Origin: Poecilobothrus nobilitatus
Lineage: Eukaryota > Arthropoda > Insecta > Diptera > Dolichopodidae
Length of the DNA stretch: 64,000 bases
Reading direction: 5' to 3'
Assembly (NCBI GenBank): GCA_947095535.1
Contig: OX352773.1
Location: forward strand, 126,868,830 to 126,932,829
Numbering within the stretch: position 1 is the first letter of the stretch; every line of letters begins with the position of its first letter. A program made the position numbers and the translations under genes. Below, one piece after another: positions 32,536-43,939 of the stretch. The notes below the pieces were generated by a model. It worked only from the letters and a program-made list of their open reading frames with translations, was not told the origin of the DNA and ran no database searches.

Positions 32536-32744
32536 TTTTTTAGGGACTGCAAATTAATTAAACTGCAAATTTAAGATTGCGATTTGGTTATTTGGCGGTT
32601 TGTATCATCCCAAGAAAATTAAATTGAAGATGACATGACATCACCCTCTTTTTGTGAATTATATTTATTTTTCGTTGCACATTTTTTAAATTTCATGTGT
32701 GAATCAATTTTGACTTTAGAAAAATATAACATTTCGTCAACAAC

Positions 32745-33400
32745 AATTGTTTTTACACCACATTATAAATTCTTTAAAAGAAATGTTAGAATGTCGATTA
32801 AATGATAACTTTTTTGGTAGTGTAGTTCAAAATAATTTAAAAAATTTTAACACTCAGCTACAAAAGAAATTTATCTTTTAGAATTTTAATCTTATTTTTT
32901 AGAATTTTAAATAATCGGCTAGAGAAGTATTTACAAGAGCTTTAAGCTATATACATAAATATTATGATTTTGGTAACAGCCCCATAAAGAACATATCAGC
33001 GTTAAACATTAAAAAATGTGATCTCAAATACGATGATGTCTTAAAGGTTGCTTCGATTTTAAACATAAAACTTAATGATTATATGATCGATTATATGACG
33101 AAATTAATTTAATTCAAAAAAGTAATTTAGAAAAACTAAGAAAAGAAAAGTGCTCAGAAAAAAACAGAAACAGAAAAAATAAAAATTAGATTTATATTTT
33201 TAAAAATTGTAATTTAATTGTTTGGCGAAGTGATAGGAATAGAATGAAAGTAGAGCTTATTAAAGCTGAATTGGCTATACTAATTAATTTTGATATGAAC
33301 TGCGAGCATTTTAATTTATATTTAAGATAACCTGACCAAAACAAATTACTGGATGCAGCAAAAAAGGATAAAAAATATAATTTTAGAAAATAAATTTTTC
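32745..33400 (+). pseudogene. hAT transposase, C-terminal part on the opposite strand
   Basis: Plus-strand frames read MLECRLNDNFFGSVVQNNL, then REVFTRALSYIHKYYDFG, SALNIKKCDLKYDDVLKVAS, and finally LIKAELAILINFDMNCEHF and QNKLLDAAKKDKKYNF. These match the alpha-helical insertion and dimerisation end of hAT transposases and continue the minus-strand part. Stops interrupt the frame. The opposite orientation shows an inversion inside the element. Confidence 0.75.
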
Positions 33401-33878
33401 TACAATATATAAATTATTCTACAATATATAGATTTCTCTATAATATATAAATTTTTCTGCAATATATGACGCAATTGGCAATTATTACTATTATGTATGT
33501 AATAGTTTATTGAAAAGGAAACAATGATACAAATATACTTATATATTATTTATGAAAAGAAATGTGCTTAAATTAATATTATTTTTTGTTTGATAGGTTA
33601 TTTTTATATTATCCTATTACTATTATTTGTTTTGATAGATTATTTAGCTTATAATGTATTATTTATCAAATATAAATAAATGAACTAATGTTATTTTTTA
33701 TTTTTAAAAAAATGTGTGTATTTTGTTTAATTTAAGATCTCCTGGTGAGTGATTGTTCAATTTTGGCAACCGTAATTACTTTATTGAAAATCACATAGTG
33801 CATGTGAATGTTTATCTTTACATACATGACATGCAAAACTTTTTCTTGCCTTTGCCATAGCGTTTAAATGTAAAGAAA

Positions 33879-35050
33879 CAAGTAAGTAAGTCGATGCAAC
33901 TGACTTATTTATACCCTACACCTAAAAAATTCAAATTGAATTAAAAATCCATAAGTTATTTTAGTTAGGTATTTAATATAAGCTAAAAAAATAAATGATT
34001 TTACCTTTGTACAAAATTTCAGGTTTCTATCTTTATTAAATTCGAAGATATGCTTGTTAGGTCTTGGAAAGTGTGTGAAGGCACCCAATTCATCCCAAAT
34101 TTTAGAACATTATCAGAACAGGGTAGAATACTATTATATCAAATTTCAAGTTTTTATATTTATTGATTTCGAAGATATGCTTGTTCGCTCTTGGGAGTTG
34201 TGTGGGAGATACCCGAACAACCATTCCAATTCATATGAAATTTTAGGCAAATCAGGGATTCAGGAAACAACACCCTCGTATCAAATTTGCAGTTTCTATT
34301 TTTATAAATTTCGAAGATATGCTTGTTCGGTTTTGGGATTTGTATGCGAGGTACCCGACCAACCACTCCAATTCATCCCAAACTTTAGGAAAATCAGGGA
34401 TTCAGGAAACAGCACCCTCGTATCAAATTTGAAGCTTTAATCTTTATTAATTTCGAAGATATGTTTGTTCGGTTTTGGCATTTGTGTGGGAGGTAAACGA
34501 ACAGCTCCTCCAATTCATCTCAAATTTTGGACAAATCAGGGATTCAGGATTTGGTACACCCTAGTACCAAATTTGAAGGTTCTATTTTTATTAATTTCGA
34601 ATATATGGTTGTTATGTTTTGGGAGTTGTGTGGGAGGTAGCCGAACAACGACTCCAATTCATCTCAAATTTTAGTGATATCAGGGATTCAATAAAACAAC
34701 ATCCTCGTACAAAATTGTAAGTTTCTATCTTTATTAATTTCGAAGATATGCGTATTCGGTTTTGGGAGTTGTATAAGAGGTACCCGAACCCATGGACCGA
34801 TTTTGTCCAGATTCGAACATAGTCTTCCTTTCGTAATTTGTAACCTACTATATAAATTTCATCAAGATAGCTTCACAAGTTTTTGAGTTATCATGCGAAC
34901 GGACGGACGGACGTACATAGCTAAATCGACTCAGGAGGTGATCCTGATTCAGAATATATATACATGTCCATATCTAACTCGCTTCCTTTTGGTGGTTACA
35001 AACAACATACCAAAGATAACATACCCTATACTTAATGTGTAGGGTATAAA
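33879..35050 (+). mobile_element. element T1 (142-bp array inside T-type ends)
   Basis: Left end: ACAAGTAAGTAAGTCGATGC, with ATACCCTACACCT at 33911-33923. Right end: (GGAC)n at about 34899, GATCCTGATTCAGAATATAT, CGCTTCCTTTTGGTGG, then TGTGTAGGGTAT at 35036-35047. The array of about 142-bp monomers (landmarks at 34060, 34187, 34329, 34471, 34615 and 34758) is the same monomer as in element S. No coding capacity. Confidence 0.85.
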
Positions 35051-36607
35051 AAGTGAATTTGGATAAAAGTATATAATATGTATGATGTGTGAATATTATT
35101 TTTTAATTTTTCGAATTTTTATGATTTACCACGGCTAACAATAATTTAGAAGACCTGGAACGAAAGACGCTGAACGAAAAAAAGCTGTATAGGGGTCTAT
35201 TTTGCATGAAAATACACTTAGTCTTATAGGAAAAAATAGGGGTCTATTAAAAATTTTTGAAATAACTCAAAAACAATTAATTTTTTTTAAGTTCTTCCAA
35301 AGGGGGTATTAAAATTTCATCTTTTTTACATTATCTGGTAAGAAATAATTTTAAAAAATTTAATTTTTTCATTGATAAATATTAATTTTAAAACATTGCT
35401 TCTAATTACTTTTTTATTTAAAAAAGTTTTTTAAAAGATTTGAGAGAGAGCATTTATTTCGTACAATACTGAGCAAAAGAATTATTGCAAGCAACATAAT
35501 TTTTATGACAATTGAAATTTAATAAGTTCAGTAAAATCTGAATTTATATGAATTTTATATACATGTGGAATATATTTTATATGTGTGTAGTAAAATTGTA
35601 ATAATTTAAACAATTAGATAATTGACTTAACATTTTTTTTAAAAATCGTACTCCTAGTCCACTTCAGCTAAGAAATGAAAAATATATTAATATACGTACA
35701 TATGTACCTATATCCAAAAATAATATTTTTATATTATTTATATATTTTATAAAAAAATATCACAAATTAAAAAAAAAATAACTAAAATTATAAAACAAAA
35801 CAATTCATTAAAATTAGATAGAATAGAAAGAAATTTAGAAATAATGGAATAAACAGAAATTAAAAATTACATTACGATGGTTTACAACAATATTTTTGAG
35901 TTTTTAAACTTAAAAGTTGAATTTGTTCAATAATAATATTTAATTAACAGAACGTTATTAATAGTTATTCTAAATTTAAAATCTATTAAATATTTAAATT
36001 AATAGTTATTTTAAAATAAAAAAAATTACAATTAAGTAATTATTATCAGATAAAGCATATAAAAGTATATTGTTCTTTTTAGCTTTTTATAAATTTCAGC
36101 CATTTAAATTTTTTTTTTTTAATTTTTAAAATTAAATTTTGAAAGTTTAAAATTAAATCATCACCGCCTGTTTCGGTTTTCTTTTTAAATAAACATTCAG
36201 GGTAATTGGAGAAAATACTGGAAACTGCATTTGGTATCAAACGCAGCCTTTGATGGTTATTTAAAGAAAAACATGATTTCGAAAAATGTAATTTACATAT
36301 GAAACTATACGCCTATACGCGGTTGCCAACACGATATTAATACGGCTTTTATACATAATGTTTTCAAATGCTTTTTTTTGGCAAAAACACAAAAAGTCAA
36401 AGACTGTTTCGTCCAAGAATTTCACATTTTTTAAACAACTTATTTAAATTGATTAAAAACGGCAATATAAGATGCTAATAACTAAATAATTTAATTTTTT
36501 AAAAATATTATTTATTTAATTCTTTAAAGTAAAATTTTAAAAAATAAATACCTACAGTTTATACTCATAACTATTATACAATTCCTTTTTTTTATTAACT
36601 GTATCCT
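35051..36607. other. AT-rich intergenic stretch
   Basis: No gene recognised. It contains a 26-bp motif at 35134-35159 whose reverse complement occurs at 39639-39664. AGGGGTCTATT occurs twice (35197, 35240). Confidence 0.5.
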
Positions 36608-37446
36608 AAACAAGGTAGAATGTAAACCAACGGTTTTTTAAAGCGTACTTTTCCAAAACTCAATATAAACTGTTTAGAATTGTGACAAAAATTTGAAAAT
36701 TTAATGTAATAAGAAAAAATGTGAAAATAGGACATTTTTGAAAATTTGAGGGGCCGTAAGTCCGGAATCCTATAAAACTAAGAAAAGCCGTTAACACACG
36801 TAAAAATATATTATTAAGCCTTTAATTTTCATATCTTGCCGAAGAAAAATTTGTACAGGTGTCCAAGTTACAGAGGTTCCAAAGTTACAGGTGTTTAAAA
36901 ATAGCAAATTTTCAATTTTTGAGCCCTAATAGCTCATAAACAGGGGGTGACCCGAAAAAATTTTTTGAGCAAACTTATAATAATTCTAGAAGTTCTTTCT
37001 TACCTCAAAATTTCAAGCCTCTATCTAAAAGCGTGCCAGAGTTATGAAAGTAGAAAAATCTTGTAAAATTTGGTTTTGACATAACGGTAAATTTAAATAC
37101 TAAATTTAAAAAAATTGTATAATTTTGATATTCATTTCCAAAGCTAAAAAAAATACCTGTCGAATGACGTTTTCAGATTGAAAAAATCTTAAGCAAAAAC
37201 ATAAGATATATGCATTTAAAAATAGGGCTTTTTCAAAGTTTGAGGGGCTGTAGCTCCGTAATTGATGGGGCTACATGAAAAAGTTGTTCCACAAAATTAT
37301 TTTTTTTATGAGACCTACCCATGGTTAACATTTTTTTTCTCTATCTTTAACGGTGTAGAAGTTTTGTAAACAGACGAACGGACGGACGGACAGAGTGAAA
37401 CTAATAAGCACATTTATTCAAATTTTTTTTGGAAATGCGATAAAAA
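36608..37446 (+). mobile_element. repeat A2 (single-monomer copy of A1)
   Basis: It starts ACAAGGTAGAATGTAAACC as in A1 and ends after GACGGACGGACAGAGTG and AATAAGCACATTT. It has one roughly 475-bp monomer where A1 has at least two; otherwise collinear. The terminal hairpin is degraded (AAATGCGAT for AAATGTGCT). Confidence 0.8.
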
Positions 37447-37584
37447 CGAAAATTGTTTACCCAGAATTTGGTAATCAAGATTTTCAATTTATCAATATAG
37501 CATTAAAAAATATCAGTAAAAAGTTAATTTTTTTACAAGAATAAAGATTCAAACTTTCCTTTCATATATATTTTATATATTTAT

Positions 37585-39179
37585 ACCCGTACGATAGGAT
37601 CGGGTATAATAAACTTACTCCTTCGTTTGTAAGACCTCGAAATAAGCCAGCTAGATATACCTTCAAAGGTATGGATCGGATCAGAAAAAAATTCTAAGTC
37701 GATTGAGCCATGTCCGTCCGTCCGTCCGTCAGCACGCTAACTCAAAAACTAAGAAAGCTAGAATCTTGAAATTTACACAAAATATTCTAGGAGCAATTTG
37801 TAGGTTCCCTAATTTTTTTGGTTGAATTCCGACCAAAACTTCGGGTATCGCTCAAACACTAACTTTAAGATCCCCACATTTTTTTTGAAATAGGGCTATG
37901 AAATTTTAACTGCTGATAGATCTTATAAAAATATTAACTTTATTTTTAATAACTTTTTTTTGTACCCCCACCCGTTACGGAGCAACAGCTCCTCAAAAGT
38001 TCAAAAAACTTTATATTTAAATTGTTATAGCACAAGTTGTATAAAATATATCTTCATTTTGAAAACGCCAAACGATTACTGCTTTTATTAGCTTTAAAAG
38101 TATATATACAATAAATATATAGTTGTGGCATACGGTGTCTTAATTTACCGTTATGCGAAACTCAAATTTTGCAAAATCCTTTAACCCTTCTATCTTCTAA
38201 ACGGTTTAAGTTGGAAAGTTGAAATTGAAATGAGTCATTTCAGAAATTTTTTTTGTATCACCCCCCGTTTAGGAGCTGTAAGGGGTCAAAAACTAAAAAT
38301 TTCCTATTTTTAAACACCTGTATCTTGAACACCTGTTAAATTTTTTTTGAAGTAATACACAAAAATTAAAGCTTCAACATTATACTCTTATTTCTGTTAA
38401 CAACTTTTTTTAATAATATAGGGTTACTTTATAATTGACGAAAGTGTTACTTGATTTTTTGAAATTTTCTAACAAATTTCTTTAACGAATTTTTTACATT
38501 TTGTTTTACTCGATAATTTGAAATTGTTGAGGATATAATGCGTAGTACAAAAAAATGTAAATAAATAAACAACATAACGATTTTTTGAAGAATTTTTATT
38601 TATATGACATTGATATACATACATACTTATATAATATCATGTTTATTTACATATCATATATGTCACTGATGAATGAATGATAAGAGTATAGATGTATATT
38701 ATATATCGCCGTATTTACATACATATATGTATTTTATTGTACTTATAAGAAATTATTCTATGAATGGAAATATTTTTAAAGAAATATTGCAATGTATGGC
38801 GATATAATTATAACAATATAAATATACTATGTACGCATTAATATAATATAATATTTAAAATTATATTTACTATTTTGTACTTAGTAAATTTAATATACAT
38901 TTACCGCTTAGTACTAAATGGTACTATAGAATGTTTGAAAAAGTTTTGGATTGATAATCGTTATGTGGAAGGTTAAATTCTACTTTTGAAGAATGTATAA
39001 ACATATAGTTTGAATATATGTACAACCCATAGTTCTAGAAATTATAAAATTCACCCAAATTATTTTAAAATACTAAAATATTAAAAAAATAATATTGTAA
39101 GCAGAGTGACAGGTTGATAACATACTAACGCTTCGTACGGGTATCTAAGAGTTGACAAAGGCAACTGTATTCTTCCTCG
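37585..39179 (-). mobile_element. element R2 (inverted copy of R1)
   Basis: The reverse complement of R1 over its full length: right end ACCCGTACGATAGGATC at 37585, (GTCC)n at about 37711-37732, and left end with TCGTACGGGTATC (about 39134) and CCTCG at 39175-39179. It is 1,595 bp versus 1,589 bp in R1. Palindromic GTTGAC...GTCAAC lies near the left end in R1; it is less perfect here. Confidence 0.88.
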
Positions 39180-40371
39180 TTTTATTTAAATTAAAATTAT
39201 AAAAACTTGATTTTAATTCAAATACTAACCAAATTTGTGCACAATTTATTGTAAAGCTTTTGAATTGTTAGGTGTTCACTAAATTATGAAAAATTTTTAC
39301 TCTCATTCTTTTTTGATAGTGTTAAAATGGCTGTCATGTTAAAATGTTTAAAAACCTATTCCTATATTTTTTATGGAAGATATATTAAAAATTTTGAGTT
39401 GAAAGCTGAAATTTTGTGAGATGGTAGCAGATATTCTAAACTTTATTTGAATTAAAATCGACATTTTTGGGCAAGTATTTTATAACGAAAACTTAATATA
39501 CATTTTCGTAATAAATCATATTTTTGGGTAAAAAAAATAAGAAAAAAATCAAAAACATTTTTTCAAAGCAATATTATTTTTTGAGCTTTCCGCTCATTTT
39601 TTGTATATATTTCACTAAAACAAACAAATATTTCAGTGTCCAGGCCTTCTAAATTATTGTTAGCAGTGTATATGTATGTATGTATGTATGAATAAGTATA
39701 TTTACATTTTTAGATACCTATCATCGAATTCTAATGTAGGTACTTAAATCGCATGTAAACAAAAAATCTATTACTCTTGTTAAAGTAAATATCAGATATC
39801 TACATAATATACATATGTATGTATAATGCAACAAAGAAAAATTTAAAAATGATTGCCGTTTCTTTGTTTGTGTGTTTCATGAAAGAGAAAAATGTATAAG
39901 CTTAGTGTATAACATTATATTATGTATGTATATAATATTTATAGATTTGTCTATATTTAAAAGGCAACATCAAACACACACCATGTCAAAGCAAATTTCA
40001 TATTTTTATTTTACTCTGTAATAATTCTGTTAAAAAATCTGTAATATCTTTGTATGAAAATTTTATTATTTTGCTAATTTAGTTAACTTCTCTATTGTTT
40101 TTTGGTATTATTATTTTAGAATCATGTATTGTCACCGGAATTTAAACTGTGTCCAAAATTTCAAATCTTTAGCTCAACGGGAAGTGTGTGTAAAATAGCT
40201 TGCAAGATTCCACGATTTTTATAACCACGAGTAAGTTCAATAAAAGCTGTTAATAATAAAATAAAATCTTCAATATTTATTCTAAAAAAAAACAACTCAT
40301 TTAACACAAGCTTTGTTTGAGAATATGAATTGATGAATAGTTTCATTTTTTTTATAGTAATAATATATAAG

Positions 40372-40597
40372 TTAACAAGTTCGTTAACCCATTTTTACAC
40401 GAGTATCTATTAAAAATATTCTGTCCAATTTTTTGTATTGTTATTATTATTAAAAAGATATTTCCAAAACTCTTTACTTTTGTCTTAACAAGTTCGTTAA
40501 CCCATTTTTACACGAGTATCTATTAAAAATATTCTGTCCAATTTTTTGTATTGTTATTATTATTAAAAAGATATTTCCAAAACTCTTTACTTTTGTC
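40372..40597. repeat. 113-bp perfect tandem duplication
   Basis: TTAACAAGTTCGTTAACCC begins at 40372 and again at 40485. The two 113-base units appear identical and contain a short (TTA)n run. Confidence 0.93.
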
Positions 40598-41159
40598 TAT
40601 ACTGTTTTTGATATTCCATAAAAAACTTTCAATGCAAATTTCTAATATATAATAGTAATTAAAATAACATAATTAAGTATCTTAAGAACACTGTGTTTAA
40701 GTGTAAGTTTTAACAACATAACATTTTCGGACGTTATTAAAGAACAGAAATAATCTCCTCCATACGACAATCATTATGTCATCATACGCTCCGTGGTGCA
40801 CCTATATAAGATGTACATGTGTAATATATTTCCAAAAGAATATTATGAAATATATATGTACTACATGTATAATGTACGTATGTTTAAAAATACTATAAAC
40901 ACATAATCAATTAAGTTAGAAAACATATTCACATTTCTGTACAGTATTCAATCAAAATGAGTATATACATATTTGTTATACATATTTGTTCTACATATTT
41001 AAAGAGCAGAAAACCTTACATTCTTATCCATATACAGTTCAGTACACATATTTTTGGCCTTATTCAATATTAGTTTAAAACATAATTATGTATTAGAAAA
41101 AATTAACGTAAAAAAATTCTGGTTGATTTATAAAGGTAAGAAACAATCATGTCTTTTTT

Positions 41160-41375
41160 ATATTAAAAATATGTTAAACAGAACCTGAGATGTATACATT
41201 TAAATAGAAGCTTTTTCAAAGTTTGAAGAGCTGCAGGTGCTGTAAGATTAACAACGATGAGGGTACATAAAAAAGGTGTTCTACAACATCACTCTTTTAA
41301 GTGCCCTAGCGGAGACCAGACGAACGGACAGAGTAAAACTGATAGCAAATTTTTGAAATGTGCTTAAAAGGATAA
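41160..41375 (+). mobile_element. repeat A3, 3' fragment
   Basis: It matches the last part of A1 (CAGAACCTGAGATGTATACAT, CAAAGTTTGAAGAGCTG, GACGAACGGACAGAGTAAAAC, TTTGAAATGTGCTTAAAA). It is 5'-truncated. Confidence 0.6.
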
Positions 41376-41453
41376 TTCATAAAAACATGATGTGACATTA
41401 CTTACGAAAATAATGTATTACATTACAACCTTTTATAATTCTATTCTATAATA

Positions 41454-41486
41454 TATTATTATTATTATTATATATTATTATTATTT
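41454..41486. repeat. (TTA)n tract at the 5' edge of LINE-C
   Basis: Imperfect ATT units directly before the GC-rich LINE-C sequence. LINE-D has the same arrangement. Confidence 0.85.
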
Positions 41487-42120
41487 CCCCCCGCGGGAAA
41501 GCGGTATAGAATATTCCTGCAGTGAGGAATTACTTGTCTTAAAAGACGACTAAAATCCAACCCCCTAATCCAGTGGTGTCATGCGACCCGTGTCGAGTGG
41601 ACTAGTTGGTAGTAAAGGGGTATAATACTTAGCTATCGCAAACGGAGCCTTCCTGATACCAGGTCACCTCAGGAAGTATTTTGACCTTACCACAGTATCG
41701 GGCCTCTGCCGTGGTGGACCTTCCTCTGCCGCGATACTCGTGGAACCAAAAAATGAAACAAATAAATAAAAATATAGAAGTCAGTGGGTGGAGAGAAGAG
41801 GAGAGAGAAGGATTGGGCATGCACCCATTCACAACGAGCGGGAAAACGCAAAGGTCGTCGGTGATGAAACCGGGAATGCACACGCCAAGACGGCCGCCGG
41901 TGGAGATTTACTCTGGTCCAGGAGAGACGACTACGGTGGAGTCAGATGTGGAGAACAGACCCTCCTTAGAAAACCCTTCCGCGGCGGCCTTTCATGAATA
42001 AAATGAGGGCGGACAAAGAAAGTTCGGTACAGCGATGTATGATGATAGTACAGGCGATGAAGGGTGCGTTGGATACACAAAAAAACATCTCCAACAAAAT
42101 AAAATTGTGAATACCTGAGG

Positions 42121-43035
42121 TTGAGGAACGGCTGCAATTTATCGCGCATTGCAAATCAAGCTGGAAGAAGTTGGAGGCCGAAGTTACTGAAGCCGAGGCA
42201 AGTGCCAAAGTACTGGCCAGCTCGGCAAATACGAAGCGCCCAGCTTATTGTCCAGTGGAGTGGACGGACGATAAGCGGCAGACTCCGGCCGAAACCCAGG
42301 ATAAAGGCGGAGATTGGACGCAGGCCCACCGCAAAAAGAAGCGCAAAAGACTGCAGTCGGCGAAGACCAATGCCTTTATGCCGATGTCCTGGGTTTACGA
42401 TATACGGTCCACTGTGAAGACGGAAGATTCGGGGACAAACGTCAAGGCGATACGGCAGACGAAAACTGGAGGGGTTTCTCGTAGAGCTTGGTCCTTGGAC
42501 GAAGCATAAAGAAGTCTTCCGGAAAGTAGTTCAGCGTATCTTGGGTGATAAGGCTGTGGTACGCACTCTTGAGGCTAGATGCTCACTGGAGATTCGTGGG
42601 CTGGACTGCCTTGCTACAGAGGCGGAGGTGGAAACAGCAATAAGGCGGGAGGTCCCGGAGGCAGATGACTTCCGGGTAGGGCTGACTAAAAAGAATGGCG
42701 GGAGTCAGAAATATGCCATTATAGATATCGGCGAACGAGTGGCCCATAAGATCATTGGTCTTGAAGAGAGAAGAATCTTTGTCGGAGAAGAGTCGACCTG
42801 GATCGTTGCTTCAGGTGTATTTCTTTGGCCATATATCGCGGACGTGCAAGGGTTCAGACAGGAGTCGCCTCTGTCAGTGGTGTGGTGTGGCGGAGAGGGT
42901 CATCTGGGAAAGGAATGCAGCAAAAAAGACCGAAAAGAATGCAGCTGTGAGGCTGAAGAGTTGATCCACACAGCAGAAACGGGGCGATGCAAGGTCTTCA
43001 GGACGGCACTGCAGAAGGGGAGGGAATCAAGATGA
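42121..43035 (+). pseudogene. LINE-C: ORF1 (Gag-like) fragments
   Basis: The frame 42171-42509 (EVTEAEASAKVLASSANTKR, WTQAHRKKKRKR) is the basic N-terminal part. The frame 42541-43035 (LEIRGLDCLATEAEVETAIR, YAIIDIGERVAHKII) is the RRM-like core of R1-clade ORF1. It ends in VVWCGGEGHLGKEC followed by further Cys residues, a damaged set of CCHC knuckles. One shift separates the frames near 42510. Confidence 0.75.
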
Positions 43036-43229
43036 TTAAAATACTGCAAGGAATAGGATTGCCAATGATCTTCTCCGCCAGGTGGCCAGAGAGAAGGGTA
43101 TTGACCTACTGCTTATTAGTGATCAGTATAGTCATAACCACCCTTCTCCATGGTACCCAGATGACCTGGAGGCAACAGCTATATGGATCCCGGACCCGGA
43201 GAAACTTCCGGTGAAGGAGCAAGTACGTG

Positions 43230-43760
43230 GGTCCTGGGTTAGGTGTAGGGGTTGAAGTAACCCACGTACTGGGTTAGGTGTAGGGAGGCAACTTTTGTTA
43301 GCGTGTACCTCACCCCCAACGAATCGATTGACGAATTCATGCAGAAAGTGGGCGATCTTGAAAACATGATCCTTGGGGTTTCTAGGGGCCTGGTGGTGGA
43401 CGGCGATTTTAATGCTAAGGCTTTGGAGTGGGGGATGAAATATCTGGGCCCTAGAGGTGGCCACGTTTTGGTGCTAGGACGGGTTTACTCGTCTTAAACA
43501 CCGGCTAATGCTAAGACTTTGGAATGGGGGATGGAGTATCTGGGCGCTAGAGGTGACCACGTTTTGGAAACGGCGCTAGGACGGGTTTACCCGTCTTAAA
43601 TACCGGCCCCGCGTCTACCTTTAGACGGCCAGGATATTCGGAAACCATTCCAGATGTCTCCTTAGCATTAAAGCTTCTCGCCCCCTTTGTTCGGAATTGG
43701 CCTGTGATCAAGGACAATACGGGCAGTGACCATCAGTATCGAGTTACGCGAAGGCCAGCA
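43230..43760 (+). pseudogene. LINE-C: endonuclease domain with internal tandem duplication
   Basis: FVSVYLTPNESIDEFMQKV and GLVVDGDFNAKALEWGM mark the endonuclease. A 96-bp segment (43411-43506) is repeated at 43507-43605, duplicating AKALEWGMKYLG and downstream residues. In another frame it ends with PDVSLALKLLAPFVRNW and GSDHQYRVT, the SDH end of R1-type endonucleases. Around 43220-43290 the block CTGGGTTAGGTGTAGGG is also doubled. Confidence 0.8.
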
Positions 43761-43939
43761 GCACAGGTGCCTGTTGGTCGCTCTCCCTGGGCCATGAATA
43801 AGTTTGACTCAAAATTGTAACTCAAAAGCTTGGCATGAGAGGTGGTGTCGCCCCCATGGATGCTGCTTCCACGAAGGGAATAGTCCACGGACTTTCCCTG
43901 CGCACCCAGCGCGTATGAGAAGGAGTGCGGACTCCCAAG

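Larger units (their letters stand above)
31107..33774. mobile_element. hAT-superfamily transposon, internally inverted, inactive
   Basis: A 2,668-bp element with 12-bp terminal inverted repeats TACGGTTGCCAA/TTGGCAACCGTA and an exact 8-bp flanking duplication ATTACTTT (31099-31106 and 33775-33782). The related unit at about 30580-30690 shows the unoccupied ATTACTTT site. Transposase N-terminal and middle parts read on the minus strand (32535 to about 31440), while the C-terminal part reads on the plus strand (about 32745-33400). The 8-bp duplication and protein motifs fit hAT. Confidence 0.9.
39180..41453. other. AT-rich intergenic stretch
   Basis: No gene recognised. It contains a 113-bp tandem duplication (40372-40597) and a 3' fragment of repeat A (about 41160-41375). 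Short CATA/TGTA-type repeats occur near 39665-39690. Confidence 0.5.

Noticed and set aside
40161..40346. 61-aa minus-strand ORF
   Set aside because: Short, no recognisable motif, and typical of chance frames in this composition.
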